From Desulfobacteraceae bacterium (lineage in GTDB: Bacteria > Desulfobacterota > DSM-4660 > Desulfatiglandales > Desulfatiglandaceae): a stretch of DNA of 64,000 bases. Where the stretch lies: the NCBI GenBank assembly GCA_016844935.1, contig JAERTK010000306.1, forward strand, positions 1-64,000, read 5' to 3'. Every line of letters begins with the position of its first letter. The stretch's first letter is position 1. Below are positions 35,115 to 44,770 of this stretch, in pieces. The position numbers were made by a program, and so were the translations under genes. The notes under the pieces are model-generated. The model ran no database searches, had not been told where the DNA came from, and saw only the letters and a program-made list of their open reading frames with translations.

Positions 35115-36290
35115 ATGAAAGACACATATCATATTTCTGGTACACCTGAATTATTTTTAGGATGCGGTGCGATCCACGAACTGTACGAATGGGTCACCCG
35201 TTACAGAAGCCCCGCCCTGGTCATTACCGGTGGAAGCACACATGAAAATATTCCATTTCTGAACGGCTTTCTGGACCGACTGGCATCGGGGGGCCGGCTT
35301 GCCGGAACCGTAAAAATCATCCACGAACCTTCCCCAAAAGACGTTGATGAGGCGGTCGCCGCATATGAGGGCAGGGAGATTGGATGTGTCATCTCCATTG
35401 GCGGGGGAAGTGTCCTTGATGCGGGAAAAGCCATATCGGCCATGCTGAAGTCTGAAGGGGGCGTCGAAGCGTATCTTGAAGGGATCGGCAGCCAAAACCC
35501 CTCCGGACACAAAATACCTTTCGCTGCGATACCCACAACGGCCGGCACGGGAAGTGAAGCCACCTGCAACGCGGTGATCACACGGCGGGGACCCGATGGA
35601 TTCAAGAAATCCCTTCGCCACATGAATTACCTTCCCAACATGGCTGTCGTGGATCCCGCGCTGACGATGAGCTGTCCCCCTGAGACGACCGCCGCAAGCG
35701 GTATGGACGCTTTTACCCAGCTGCTTGAATCTTATCTGTCGGTTCGGGCAAACCCCTTTACGGATGCGCTGGCCTTTGATGCCATCGGCAGGCTGCATGG
35801 TTCACTCGAAAAAGCCTGCCGGCAGGGGGAGGCCCTCGAAGCCCGCTTTGAATTGGCTTATGCCGCCTACATTTCCGGCATCACGCTGGCCAACGCGGGG
35901 CTCGGCCTGGTACATGGTTTTGCGCAACCCCTGGGTTCCCTTTTCGGAATCCCCCACGGTGTCGTGTGCGGCACCCTTATGGCGGCAGTGAACCGGGTTA
36001 CGGCACAAAAACTTACCCGTCATGGGATGGAAAACCGTACGGCATTTAAAAAGTATGTTAAAATTGGAAAATTATTCGCCGGCTCCCAAACCAAAGGGGA
36101 ATTTTACTATCTGGATTTCTGCATCAATGAGATTGAGAGACTGACCGAAGCGTTGAAATTGCCGCTTCTCTCAGATTATGGCATAACCGAAAAGGATTTC
36201 CAAAAAATCATCGCTTCCACCGGCCTGAAATACCATCCGGTTCGATTGAATGAAGAGGATTTAATGACAATTCTAGAACATCGGGTGTAG
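35115..36290 (+). CDS. Iron-containing (type III) alcohol dehydrogenase
   Basis: A 391-residue NAD(P)-dependent dehydrogenase. The nucleotide-binding GGGSVLDAGKAI and the middle PTTAGTGSEAT are typical, as are the metal-site motifs GMDAFTQLLESY and VHGFAQPLGSLFGIPHG. Members oxidise or reduce alcohols, lactaldehyde, propanediol or glycerol-type substrates; the substrate here is unknown. It precedes the E3-like gene and FGGY kinase on the same strand but with a 187-bp gap that holds a separate promoter. In context it may handle an aldehyde released by the class II aldolase of this region. Confidence 0.9.
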   Translation: MKDTYHISGTPELFLGCGAIHELYEWVTRYRSPALVITGGSTHENIPFLNGFLDRLASGGRLAGTVKIIHEPSPKDVDEAVAAYEGREIGCVISIGGGSVLDAGKAISAMLKSEGGVEAYLEGIGSQNPSGHKIPFAAIPTTAGTGSEATCNAVITRRGPDGFKKSLRHMNYLPNMAVVDPALTMSCPPETTAASGMDAFTQLLESYLSVRANPFTDALAFDAIGRLHGSLEKACRQGEALEARFELAYAAYISGITLANAGLGLVHGFAQPLGSLFGIPHGVVCGTLMAAVNRVTAQKLTRHGMENRTAFKKYVKIGKLFAGSQTKGEFYYLDFCINEIERLTEALKLPLLSDYGITEKDFQKIIASTGLKYHPVRLNEEDLMTILEHRV

Positions 36291-36323
36291 ACATATTTTA
36301 ACATCCCCCCATCCACCTGAATA

Positions 36324-36352
36324 TTGACATTAGCATATTATTGCAATATTAT
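36324..36352 (+). promoter_or_regulatory. Sigma-70 promoter A with GntR-type core
   Basis: TTGACA (36324-36329), 17-base spacer, TATTAT (36347-36352). The -10 box is embedded in GCAATATTAT (36343-36352), within the near-palindrome TTGCAATATTATTGCA. The same ten-base core occurs in three more promoters of this region. Confidence 0.7.
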
Positions 36353-36477
36353 TGCATGGTAGATCTGTAGCCAATTTAACGTCAAGCCCGTTAAAGAACG
36401 CTGGAAGAATAAAATGATTCTAATGGTTTCAACAACCATTAACAAAAATGATTAAAACGGCAAAAGAGGTGAAGCGT

Positions 36478-37851
36478 ATGAAAGATGTAATTGTCATCGG
36501 CGGGGGAGCGGGCGGCGTACCCGCAGCCATCAGGGCGGCGCAGCTGGGCGCGGATGTGGCCATTGTTGAAGCCGGAGAATTCGGCGGGCTGTGCATGAAC
36601 AGGGGTTGCGTCCCTTTCGGACATATGATGCTGGCATCCAACGTATTTGGCGCCGTTTCATTCGGAAAAAAACTGGGTTTAGACTTTCATGACGTCACCA
36701 GGGATTATGCGGAACTGAAAAAACGACAGGATGAACTGATCGGTTTCATGCGGATGGGTGTGAGCAGCACCCTTAAGAAGAATAAAATAGAACTGATTGA
36801 GGGGAAAGGAGAACTTTTCGGAAACGGAAAGGTGTCCGTCAACGGCGAGACCATTTTGTGCAAAAATGTCATCCTGGCCACGGGCGCAACCTGGGTTAAG
36901 CCCGATTTTCCCGGAAGTCCCATGGAAGAGATCATTAACGGCGATGACCTGCTGGGCGCAGATGACCTGCCGGAGCGCGCGCTGCTATTCGGTACCAGCC
37001 CCTGGCTCCTGGAAATCGCCCAATTCCTCCACCGGTTCGGCAAGAAGGTGATTTTGGCCACACCGGACAAATCCATTCTTCCAAACGAAAGTAAAGCCAT
37101 CCGGACCCGTCTGAACAAAGCGCTTAAAACGGAAGGGATTGAAATTAAACGTGAGGCGGAGATCACGGATATCAAGAAACAAAAGGGTGGCCTCTCCGTA
37201 GCGCTCAATTTCAAGAAAGGGAGCGACACACTTGAAGTGGATCGCATTATCCATATTGAAAGAACACCCTCGTTGAAAGGGTTGGGTCTTTCGAGTGTCG
37301 GCCTTGATGAAAACGCCGATTTTCTGGAAGTAGACCGCAAAATGGAAACAGCCGCGAAAGGAATTTACGCCATCGGAGACCTCACCGGTCCCCAGGAACG
37401 TCATTACTCCCATTTGTCTTCAGAAGGGGCCATCGTTGCCGCGGAAAATGCCATGGGATTGAACAGCACCATGAACCCGCTAACCTTCACCCGCGTCCTT
37501 TTTACGCAACCCCAGGTAGCCACGGTGGGGCTCACGGAAAAGCAAGCCAAAAATGCGGGACATGACGTGATTACAGGCTCCGCTCCATACGGCATGAATC
37601 CACTCGGCATGCTCCTTTCGGAAAACGAAGGGATTGTGGAAGTGGTCGCGGACAAGAAATATGGAGAAGTCCTCGGCGCACACTTTGTGGGGACCCATGT
37701 GGCTGAAATGGCTGGACAGGCCATCCTTGCCATTCAGATGGAAGGGACACTGGAAGATCTGGCAAGGGCCTCTTTTCCCCATCCGACGCTCAGCGAATCC
37801 CTTCCGGAGGCAGCGCGAAATGCGCTGGGAAGGCACATATATCTGCCCTGA
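36478..37851 (+). CDS. Dihydrolipoamide dehydrogenase-like flavoprotein (E3)
   Basis: A 457-residue pyridine nucleotide-disulfide oxidoreductase. Features: FAD-binding GGGAGGVPAAIRAAQLGA at the N-terminus, a redox disulfide CMNRGC (GGLCMNRGCVPF), the GIYAIGDLT motif, and the dimer-interface HPTLSE acid-base pair. These fit E3 of 2-oxoacid dehydrogenase complexes, although the residues after the disulfide (GHMML in place of SKALL) and a degenerate NAD-binding glycine motif (LFGTSPWLLEIAQFL) are atypical. The start at 36478 has GAGGTGA upstream. The E1 and E2 genes at 50285-53669 lack a local E3, so this one may serve them; both have matching promoters. Confidence 0.82.
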   Translation: MKDVIVIGGGAGGVPAAIRAAQLGADVAIVEAGEFGGLCMNRGCVPFGHMMLASNVFGAVSFGKKLGLDFHDVTRDYAELKKRQDELIGFMRMGVSSTLKKNKIELIEGKGELFGNGKVSVNGETILCKNVILATGATWVKPDFPGSPMEEIINGDDLLGADDLPERALLFGTSPWLLEIAQFLHRFGKKVILATPDKSILPNESKAIRTRLNKALKTEGIEIKREAEITDIKKQKGGLSVALNFKKGSDTLEVDRIIHIERTPSLKGLGLSSVGLDENADFLEVDRKMETAAKGIYAIGDLTGPQERHYSHLSSEGAIVAAENAMGLNSTMNPLTFTRVLFTQPQVATVGLTEKQAKNAGHDVITGSAPYGMNPLGMLLSENEGIVEVVADKKYGEVLGAHFVGTHVAEMAGQAILAIQMEGTLEDLARASFPHPTLSESLPEAARNALGRHIYLP

Positions 37852-37969
37852 TCAGGCCATCAGACAAATGACCCCGTTCCACAGGAAGTAATGGACAAAC
37901 GCATGAAAATTCCTTATTTTGAGCGGCGTACCCAATCTGAAACCGATGATTCGAAAATAGGAGAAACTC

Positions 37970-39520
37970 ATGACCGTTCAGGAAGGCCCCTACGTTGTCG
38001 GCATAGACGGCGGAACCGAGTCCATTCGCGTCGGTTTATTTGACCTTCAGGGGAATCTGATTCTCAGCAAAAGCAGCCCCTATGAAACACACCATCGGCA
38101 ATCCGGCTGGGCGGAACAGAATCCAGAAGCGTGGTGGAATTCACTGAAACAGGCCATGGCACCGCTTTTGAGCGAAAGCCGGGTTGACCCGAATGACATC
38201 AGGGGGATTGCCGCGGATACCACCTGCTGTACGGTGGTTTTCCTGGATGAAAACATGAAGCCGTTGCGAGACGCCCTCTTGTGGATGGACGTGCGGGCAG
38301 CCAAAGAAGCCCGGCTTATTGCCGAAACCGGACACCCCGCTTTAAAATACAATGGATTCGGCAATGTATCCGCTGAATGGATGCCTTGCAAAGCCCTTTG
38401 GGTTAAACGGAATGAACCGGACATCTACAGAAATGCGGCTGTCATATGTGAGTATCAAGATTTTCTAAACCACCGTCTTACGGGAGAAAAAACCGCCAGC
38501 ATCAATAACGCATCGGTTCGTTGGTACTATGACGATGAAAACGGAGGATTTCCCGCCACTTTCTACGAAACCATCGGACTGGGCGATCTGCTGAACAAAT
38601 TCCCCCAGAGAGTCGTGGACATGGATCAACCGGTGGGGCGCCTCACCCGTGAGGCCGCAGACCATCTGGGACTGAAACAAGGGACCGTAGTGGCCGAGGG
38701 GGGGGCTGACGCTTTTGTGGGTATGGTAGGCCTGAACGTTATTGAACCGGGAAGGCTGGCTTTCATTACCGGATCCTCGCACCTGCACCTGGGAATGGCA
38801 TCAAAGGCCTTTCACGCAAAAGGGATTTTCGGGACCTATCCGAACGGTGTCCTTCGAGGGCAGCACACGGTTGAAGGCGGTCAAATTTCCACGGGGTCCA
38901 TCCTCAAATGGTTTAAAACACACTTCCTTCAGGGGCAGGCCGCAACGGCTAAGGGTTTGGGTCAGGGAATCTACTCAGTGATGGATGAAAAGGCTGAAAA
39001 AATCCCCGTGGGGTCGGAAGGACTCATCCTTCTCGATTCATTCCAGGGAAACCGCACCCCGCTGGTGGATCCGAATCTCAGGGGGGCCATCTGGGGCCTC
39101 AGCCTGCGGCACGGCCCTGAACATATTTTTAGAGCCATACTGGAAGGGATCGCTTATGGAACCGAGTTTATTTTTCGCCAATTCAAAGAGGCCGGATATG
39201 AAACCAAGGAGATCTACGCCTGCGGCGGCCCCACCCGAAGCCGTCTCTGGATGCAGATTCATGCGGATGTGAGCGGCGTGCCCATTTCGATTCCCAAAGT
39301 TCAGGACGCACCGCTTCTGGGATCCGCCATTCTCGCAACCGTTGCCTCAGGACTCTACCCCACGGTAAAAGAAGCGGCTGACAACATGGTCACCATATCC
39401 CGGATCGTTGAACCCGACGCGGGTAGCCACGAAGCATATGGCTTTTATGTGGATCGATACATCGACACCTACCAGCAAATGTCCCCATTAATGCATCAAA
39501 TGTCGGAACATCTTCATTGA
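37970..39520 (+). CDS. FGGY-family carbohydrate kinase 1
   Basis: A 516-residue sugar kinase with the N-terminal phosphate loop GIDGGTESIRVGLFD, catalytic Asp region in WMDVRA and the C-terminal FGGY-type adenine-binding motif ACGGPTRSRLWMQIHADV. FGGY kinases phosphorylate ribulose, xylulose, glycerol, erythritol and similar substrates; specificity cannot be read. It is preceded by TAGGAG and follows the E3-like gene on the same strand by 118 bp, so they likely share promoter A. Two paralogues lie at 40411 and 42010. Confidence 0.9.
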   Translation: MTVQEGPYVVGIDGGTESIRVGLFDLQGNLILSKSSPYETHHRQSGWAEQNPEAWWNSLKQAMAPLLSESRVDPNDIRGIAADTTCCTVVFLDENMKPLRDALLWMDVRAAKEARLIAETGHPALKYNGFGNVSAEWMPCKALWVKRNEPDIYRNAAVICEYQDFLNHRLTGEKTASINNASVRWYYDDENGGFPATFYETIGLGDLLNKFPQRVVDMDQPVGRLTREAADHLGLKQGTVVAEGGADAFVGMVGLNVIEPGRLAFITGSSHLHLGMASKAFHAKGIFGTYPNGVLRGQHTVEGGQISTGSILKWFKTHFLQGQAATAKGLGQGIYSVMDEKAEKIPVGSEGLILLDSFQGNRTPLVDPNLRGAIWGLSLRHGPEHIFRAILEGIAYGTEFIFRQFKEAGYETKEIYACGGPTRSRLWMQIHADVSGVPISIPKVQDAPLLGSAILATVASGLYPTVKEAADNMVTISRIVEPDAGSHEAYGFYVDRYIDTYQQMSPLMHQMSEHLH

Positions 39521-39526
39521 TGATAT

Positions 39527-39646
39527 GTGGGAGAACAGATCCCCGACGCCGAAACCGTCTTTTTTGAGGAAGGCGGACACATGCTATTCTATGAGGAACC
39601 TGAGAAATTCAACCGGGTGGTGGCTGAATTTGTTGGAAAGGGCTAA
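39527..39646 (+). pseudogene. C-terminal remnant of an alpha/beta hydrolase
   Basis: A 39-codon open stretch reads IPDAETVFFEEGGHMLFYEE then PEKFNRVVAEFV. This is the classical C-terminal segment of alpha/beta hydrolases, including the catalytic His in GGHM and the EEPEKFN motif. The frame is closed by TGA at 39521 and no ribosome site or upstream domain is present, so it is the tail of a deleted gene. It sits between two sugar-kinase operons. Confidence 0.6.
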
Positions 39647-39652
39647 ATAAGA

Positions 39653-40396
39653 CTATCCCCAGCCCCAATCCAGCCTTTTTTCATCTATATCAAAGGTCAG
39701 CAGTTCTTCGCCGGTTTCTCCACCTTCGGCGATAACCACCCCGTTGGGTCCGATGATCATGCTGTGTCCCAGGTTGATCTCCCCCCGGTAAGAGCCAACG
39801 GCGTTGGCCTTGCAGACGAAGAATCCGTTCTCGCAGGCCCTTGCAATGGGCAGTGCCCGGTTCTTGTCCACCTTCAGGCGGGCAACCATTGGGGGGTAAT
39901 AGTGGGCGCAGGAAATGAATAGGACCTTTGCCCCTGCATTCCGGACCCTTCCGGACAACTCCGGAAAATTTTGATCCCGGCAAATGATGGTGCCCACGGT
40001 CAAGTTTTTCAATTCAAAGGTGAGCAAATCGGAACCGGAGGCAAAGTATTCTTTTTCGAAGGAAACCAGATGGGTCTTATGATAGAGAAGACGGCCACCA
40101 TCCGCCAGAAGGACCACCAGGCTGTTATAGAAGCGATCTTCTACCCAATATGGTGTTCCCACCAGCAGGTTGATCCCCAATTCCCGGGCCAGCCCTTGCA
40201 GTTGGTCGATGGCGCTGTTGACCCTGTCGGCATTCAGCTGGTGGAATCCCTCAAAGAGATAACCGGTGAGGCTGGTCTCGGGAAAACAGACCACATCCAC
40301 CCCTTGGGCCTTTGCCTTTTCGGCCCAGGCCGTGATGTTTTTTAGGTTTTCACCTACTTCGGGATAGAGGTGGATCTGGGCTGCGGCAATTTTCAA
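39653..40396 (-). CDS. Nitrilase-superfamily carbon-nitrogen hydrolase
   Basis: A 247-residue amidase-type enzyme with the Glu-Lys-Cys triad visible: E40 in CFPETSLTGY, Lys in LYHKTHL (about residue 108) and Cys in TIICRDQNFPE (about 139). It hydrolyses C-N bonds of amides or carbamoyl compounds in the cytoplasm. Last gene of the minus-strand ABC transporter/kinase operon, beginning 14 bp after kinase 2. The linkage suggests a nitrogen-bearing substrate or side product (for example an amino- or carbamoyl-sugar), which is inferred. Confidence 0.88.
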   Translation of the reverse strand: MKIAAAQIHLYPEVGENLKNITAWAEKAKAQGVDVVCFPETSLTGYLFEGFHQLNADRVNSAIDQLQGLARELGINLLVGTPYWVEDRFYNSLVVLLADGGRLLYHKTHLVSFEKEYFASGSDLLTFELKNLTVGTIICRDQNFPELSGRVRNAGAKVLFISCAHYYPPMVARLKVDKNRALPIARACENGFFVCKANAVGSYRGEINLGHSMIIGPNGVVIAEGGETGEELLTFDIDEKRLDWGWG

Positions 40397-40410
40397 CGAG
40401 ATTCTCCTTA

Positions 40411-41973
40411 TTAACCCCAGTGCTTATTCTGAACGGCGGCAATTTTGTCGTACACGTTAGCGTTTTTAAGGGCCAGGAATGTATCCTTGAAAATCCCGAA
40501 CACGTCCTGGTAAACAGCATGGTTGCCCATATTGGGTTCGATGGAGTCGAAAGGGTGAACCATGTTTTCCACTGCTTCTTCCACGGAATCGAAGATCCCG
40601 GCGCCCGCGGCACCCAAAATAGTGGCCCCCAGGGTTGTGCATTCGGAAACTTTCAGCCGCTCCACCGGCCTTCCATAGACATCCGCCTGGATTTGATTCC
40701 AAAGAGGAGATTTTGCACCCCCGCCCGACAGTCGAATACTGTCAAACGGTTTTCCCAAGACCGTCTCCATGGCATCCACGATCATGCGCAGTTCGTAGGC
40801 GCCCCCTTCCATGATGGATCGGGCCATCATGGCCCGGTCGTGGATGAGCGAGAGACCGATGGCGCCGCCCCGGGCGTTGTCCACGTAATGGGGTGTTACC
40901 TGGCCCGAGAAAAAGGGGAAGAACACATAACCCTTACAACCCACGGGCGCTGAGGCGGCCTGGGCACTGATCAGGTCGTACACATCCATCCCCAGCTGGT
41001 CGGCAGTCCCCTGTTCCAGCTGTCCGTAGGTGTCCCGCCACCACCTGAGACAGACCCCGGTGGCGAATGCGAGCCCTTCCATGTCCCACTTGTTGGGGAT
41101 GGCAGATCCCCCCATGAGCACCAAATGGTCGGGGTCGGATTTTCGTGAATCGATGTGGGCCACCATGACCGACGCGGTTCCGATGGTGATCTCCGCCAAC
41201 CCTTCCCGAATGACACCGGCGCCGATGGCGGCGCACTGTTGATCTCCCCCCCCGAAACAGATGGGCATCCCTTCCGCAAAACCCGAGAGTTCGGCCGCTT
41301 CCCTGGAAACAACGCCCACCTGACGGGCGGGGGTCTTCATGGGAGGCAGTTTATCCATTGGGAGATTGATGAGATCGCAAAGTTCCCTGGACCAGTCCAG
41401 ATTGGCAATATCCATCATACCGTTAAGCGTTATGGACGCCGGGTCCGATGCAATATCTTCGGAACCGAATTTATGGAGAAAAAACTCCTGCCCGTTGACA
41501 ATCAAATGGGTACGATCCAGCAATTCCGGTCGCTTATCCACCACCCATTTCATCTTGGCATAGGACCAGAGGCCGGACAGGGTCACACCTGAGATATCGT
41601 GGTACCGATCGTCCCCCAGGTTCTCCCGAATCCAGGTCAATTCTTCCCCCGCCCTGCCACAGGACCAGACAATGGAATCGGCCAAGGGATTGAGATCCTT
41701 GTCCACGCAGACAAACGTTCCCCGCTGACTTGAAAATCCGAGAGAAGCGATTTCTGTTGGATCAACGCCCGTGTTGGCAATCACTTCTTTGCTGGCCTCA
41801 CACATATGGGTCCACATGAGATCCATGTCCTGTTCCACCCAGCCCGGATGGGGGTAGGAACAGGGATATTCCCGGTAGGCCGTGCCAACAATATTTCCCT
41901 CGGTGTCTGCAATCATAACGGTGACGCCGGTGGTGCCTGCGTCTATACCGGCTAAGAGTTTCTTGCTAGCCAT
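40411..41973 (-). CDS. FGGY-family carbohydrate kinase 2 (xylulokinase-like)
   Basis: A 520-residue kinase: GIDAGTTGVTVMIAD at the N-terminus (ATP loop), SSQRGTFVCVD, and the FGGY-type C-terminal motif LSGGGAKSPLWNQIQADVYGRP. The overall form is xylulokinase-like. It is 36 bp downstream of kinase 3 and upstream of the nitrilase gene in the importer operon. The phosphorylated product could be the substrate of the class II aldolase at 54712. Confidence 0.9.
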   Translation of the reverse strand: MASKKLLAGIDAGTTGVTVMIADTEGNIVGTAYREYPCSYPHPGWVEQDMDLMWTHMCEASKEVIANTGVDPTEIASLGFSSQRGTFVCVDKDLNPLADSIVWSCGRAGEELTWIRENLGDDRYHDISGVTLSGLWSYAKMKWVVDKRPELLDRTHLIVNGQEFFLHKFGSEDIASDPASITLNGMMDIANLDWSRELCDLINLPMDKLPPMKTPARQVGVVSREAAELSGFAEGMPICFGGGDQQCAAIGAGVIREGLAEITIGTASVMVAHIDSRKSDPDHLVLMGGSAIPNKWDMEGLAFATGVCLRWWRDTYGQLEQGTADQLGMDVYDLISAQAASAPVGCKGYVFFPFFSGQVTPHYVDNARGGAIGLSLIHDRAMMARSIMEGGAYELRMIVDAMETVLGKPFDSIRLSGGGAKSPLWNQIQADVYGRPVERLKVSECTTLGATILGAAGAGIFDSVEEAVENMVHPFDSIEPNMGNHAVYQDVFGIFKDTFLALKNANVYDKIAAVQNKHWG

Positions 41974-42009
41974 TGTTGAACCTCCTGTTGGGTCTCGTTG
42001 ATGCCTTTT

Positions 42010-43569
42010 TTATTCGGAAATAGGCGGAACCAGATCATCGTGAAGGGATTGAACCAGATTGAAGCAGTCAAGCAAGGGGCCGTTTAAGATATCATTTCGT
42101 TTTTGGGCCATCTTTTCATAGAAGGCGGTCATTTCACTTTGAGGTTTAAAGGTTTCTTTGAAGGTCACCCACTGTTTGATGGTTTCCTTCATATCTTTAA
42201 CGGCCCCCACACCATGGGCGGCCAGCAGGGCGTTGCCAAGGACTGCGCCTTCAGATTGGGAGGGGATAAGATATTCCAGGTTCATCATATCCGCTTTGAT
42301 CTGATTCCAAATCCGGCTGTTGCTTCCACCGCCCGCTCCAATCATCTGGTTTACGGGAAATCCCGCATCCCTCAGCATAAGAGTCCAGTGCAGATATTCA
42401 AAGGCGATGGATTCCAGCATGGAACGCCACATGTGCCCAGCCTGGTTAGAACCTCTGAGCCCCAGCCAGGTGCCGCTGGCCGTGGGCCAGGAAGGGGAGG
42501 TTCGCCCCTGGAGAAAGGGGAAGAACATGGCATAATCGGAGCCGGCCGGCACTTTTTCCGCCAGTTTGTCCAGTTCCCGATAGACCTCGTCCACGCCCGG
42601 CTTTCTGAGAATTTCATCTCTGTACCAGCGCAGGCTAAGGCCGCCTGCCGGGATAAAGGCCCAGGGAAGATATTGATCCTCAAAGGTATTCATGGCGTTG
42701 ACCAAGATCTTCTTCTTGGTAATGTCCGCGTTCACGTCGCTCAAGGCAAAGGCTGCGATGGATGCGGTCCCCGCCACGTCAAAGGACATGCCCACATCCG
42801 TCAAACCGGACCCCAGGCAGGATTGCATGATGTCGCCTGCCCCGGCAACCAGCGGAACACCCGGTTTGAGGCCCAGTTTTGCAGCCTCCTCCGCACAAAG
42901 TTCCCCTACCACATCCCAAGGTTTCACGACCCTCGGCAGCATTTCGTGGGGCAAACCGAGGAGATCAATCTGTTTCTCAGACCAATCCCTCTTTCTGACG
43001 TCAAAACCGATAATCCATCCCGACTGATGGGCCCAGTCCACAAACGCGTCTTTCGCCTTGAGGCCTCCCAGTTTTCCCATGACATAATGGGCGCAGCCAA
43101 CCACTTTTTTTGCGTTTTTGCGGATGTCGGCGTTATTGGCGAGCATCCATTTGAGGACAACGGGGGGCATGTAGGCGGCAGGCTCCGCGTTTCCGCTCTC
43201 CTCCGCCCAGAGAGGGTCGACGCCTTCCAGTGCCCGAGCCTCTTTTTGGGCCCGTCCGTCCAGATAGGGGATGTAAGGACCGATGGGGTTCCAGTCCGTG
43301 TCGATGGGGACAATGCCGCAGATAATACCACTGCAACTGATGCCACCCACCTCATCAGGGTCCACCTTTCCCTTGGTGACACATTCCTTGATGCCTTCGG
43401 CCACCACCCGGTAAAATTGATCAGCCTCCATTTCGGCCCACCCGGGTTTTGGGTAAAGGATTTCATGCTCCCGGTAAGCATCGGCGACCAGCTGCCCATC
43501 AATGGTGTATATGGCAACCTTGGTTCCCATGGTGCCGCAGTCATAACCGATATAGTAACGTTTCGTCAT
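42010..43569 (-). CDS. FGGY-family carbohydrate kinase 3
   Basis: A 519-residue kinase with GYDCGTMGTKVAIYT at the ATP loop and IGAGGGSNSRIWNQIKADM as FGGY-type motif. It is clearly paralogous to kinases 1 and 2 but distant from both. Its start is 26 bp from the ABC ATPase stop. Three FGGY kinases around one importer suggest either several related ketoses/polyols or non-redundant steps on one. Confidence 0.9.
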   Translation of the reverse strand: MTKRYYIGYDCGTMGTKVAIYTIDGQLVADAYREHEILYPKPGWAEMEADQFYRVVAEGIKECVTKGKVDPDEVGGISCSGIICGIVPIDTDWNPIGPYIPYLDGRAQKEARALEGVDPLWAEESGNAEPAAYMPPVVLKWMLANNADIRKNAKKVVGCAHYVMGKLGGLKAKDAFVDWAHQSGWIIGFDVRKRDWSEKQIDLLGLPHEMLPRVVKPWDVVGELCAEEAAKLGLKPGVPLVAGAGDIMQSCLGSGLTDVGMSFDVAGTASIAAFALSDVNADITKKKILVNAMNTFEDQYLPWAFIPAGGLSLRWYRDEILRKPGVDEVYRELDKLAEKVPAGSDYAMFFPFLQGRTSPSWPTASGTWLGLRGSNQAGHMWRSMLESIAFEYLHWTLMLRDAGFPVNQMIGAGGGSNSRIWNQIKADMMNLEYLIPSQSEGAVLGNALLAAHGVGAVKDMKETIKQWVTFKETFKPQSEMTAFYEKMAQKRNDILNGPLLDCFNLVQSLHDDLVPPISE

Positions 43570-43595
43570 GGATTTTGCCTCCTACGGGATATTTT

Positions 43596-44711
43596 CTAGA
43601 AATAGGCTTTTTCGGTTTCTCGGTTGAACAGGTGCATCTTGTTTTTCATGACATCCAGCCAGATTTTGTCACCCATTTTAATATCGTGGTCCACGGATAC
43701 CTTAAGTTTCAGCTTATTATTGGGGATCTCGATATCTACGATCATCTCTTCCCCCAAGGGTTCGGTCACAATGACGTCCGCGGGAAAATTATCTTCTCCG
43801 CCCTTTTTCCCACTGACGATGAAGTTCTCGGGCCGAATACCCAGCACCACCTCCTTGGGCTTAGATGAAGGATCACCGTTGTTTTCCTTATAGCGATCGA
43901 TCAGATCCGGAGGCAGGCTGATCCTGAAGGATTCGTTCACCAACTCCCATTTTTCTGCCGTAACTTCAAGATCGCAATCCATGAAATTCATGGGCGGATC
44001 CCCCACAAACCCTGCCACAAACTGATTCACGGGGCGGTTGAAGATTTCAAAGGGGGTCCCCACCTGTTGCAGCACACCAAAATTCATAATGGCGATACGG
44101 TCTGCCATGCTCATGGCTTCCATCTGGTCATGGGTCACGTAAATCATGGTGGTGCCTAAGGTGCGCTGCAGGAGTTTCAATTCCCCCCTCATGTGGGTGC
44201 GGAGCTTCGCATCCAGATGGGAAATGGGTTCATCCAGAAGGAAAACCTGAGGCTCCCGCACAATGGCCCGCCCGATGGCCACCCGTTGTCGTTGACCGCC
44301 GGAAAGCTGTTTCGGGTAACGGTCGAGAAAATCCGTTATCTCAAGGATCTCCGCAGCCCTATTTACCCTTTTTTTGATTTCGGCGTCGGAATATTTCTGC
44401 TTTCCCACACGCAGGGGAAATGCCATATTGGCAAAAACCTTTTTGTGGGGATAAAGGGCATAGGTCTCAAAAACCATGGCGATATCCCGATCTTTCGGTT
44501 CCACCTCATTGACCACCTGATCTCCGATAAGAATCTCCCCCTGGGAGATTTCCTCCAGACCGGCAATCATTCTTAGCGTGGAGGATTTACCGCATCCCGA
44601 AGGCCCCAGAAGGCTGAAAAATTCCTTGTCTTTGCAATCCAGAGACAAGTCCAGAACCGCCTCCACCTTTCCATACCGTTTCCAAACATTATTGAGTGTT
44701 ACTTTCGCCAA
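43596..44711 (-). CDS. Sugar/polyol ABC importer ATP-binding protein (MalK/UgpC type)
   Basis: A 371-residue ATPase with Walker A GPSGCGKSST, signature LSGGQRQR, Walker B VFLLDEPISHLD, switch His in VTHDQMEA and a C-terminal TOBE-type regulatory domain (residues about 240-371). The Q-loop position reads MVFETYALYPH, with Glu in place of the usual Gln, a variant worth noting. It energises the two permeases encoded upstream. Confidence 0.93.
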   Translation of the reverse strand: MAKVTLNNVWKRYGKVEAVLDLSLDCKDKEFFSLLGPSGCGKSSTLRMIAGLEEISQGEILIGDQVVNEVEPKDRDIAMVFETYALYPHKKVFANMAFPLRVGKQKYSDAEIKKRVNRAAEILEITDFLDRYPKQLSGGQRQRVAIGRAIVREPQVFLLDEPISHLDAKLRTHMRGELKLLQRTLGTTMIYVTHDQMEAMSMADRIAIMNFGVLQQVGTPFEIFNRPVNQFVAGFVGDPPMNFMDCDLEVTAEKWELVNESFRISLPPDLIDRYKENNGDPSSKPKEVVLGIRPENFIVSGKKGGEDNFPADVIVTEPLGEEMIVDIEIPNNKLKLKVSVDHDIKMGDKIWLDVMKNKMHLFNRETEKAYF

Positions 44712-44770
44712 AACCGATCTCCTGTGAACGTACTCCGTCGAATTGTTTTAGGATTAAAGTCACTTTTCAT

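Noticed and set aside
42103-43599. A 498-codon open frame on the plus strand opposite FGGY kinase 3
   Set aside because: It is antisense to a clear kinase, its composition is His/Gly/Arg-rich without any domain, and it reflects low stop frequency opposite GC-biased codons.
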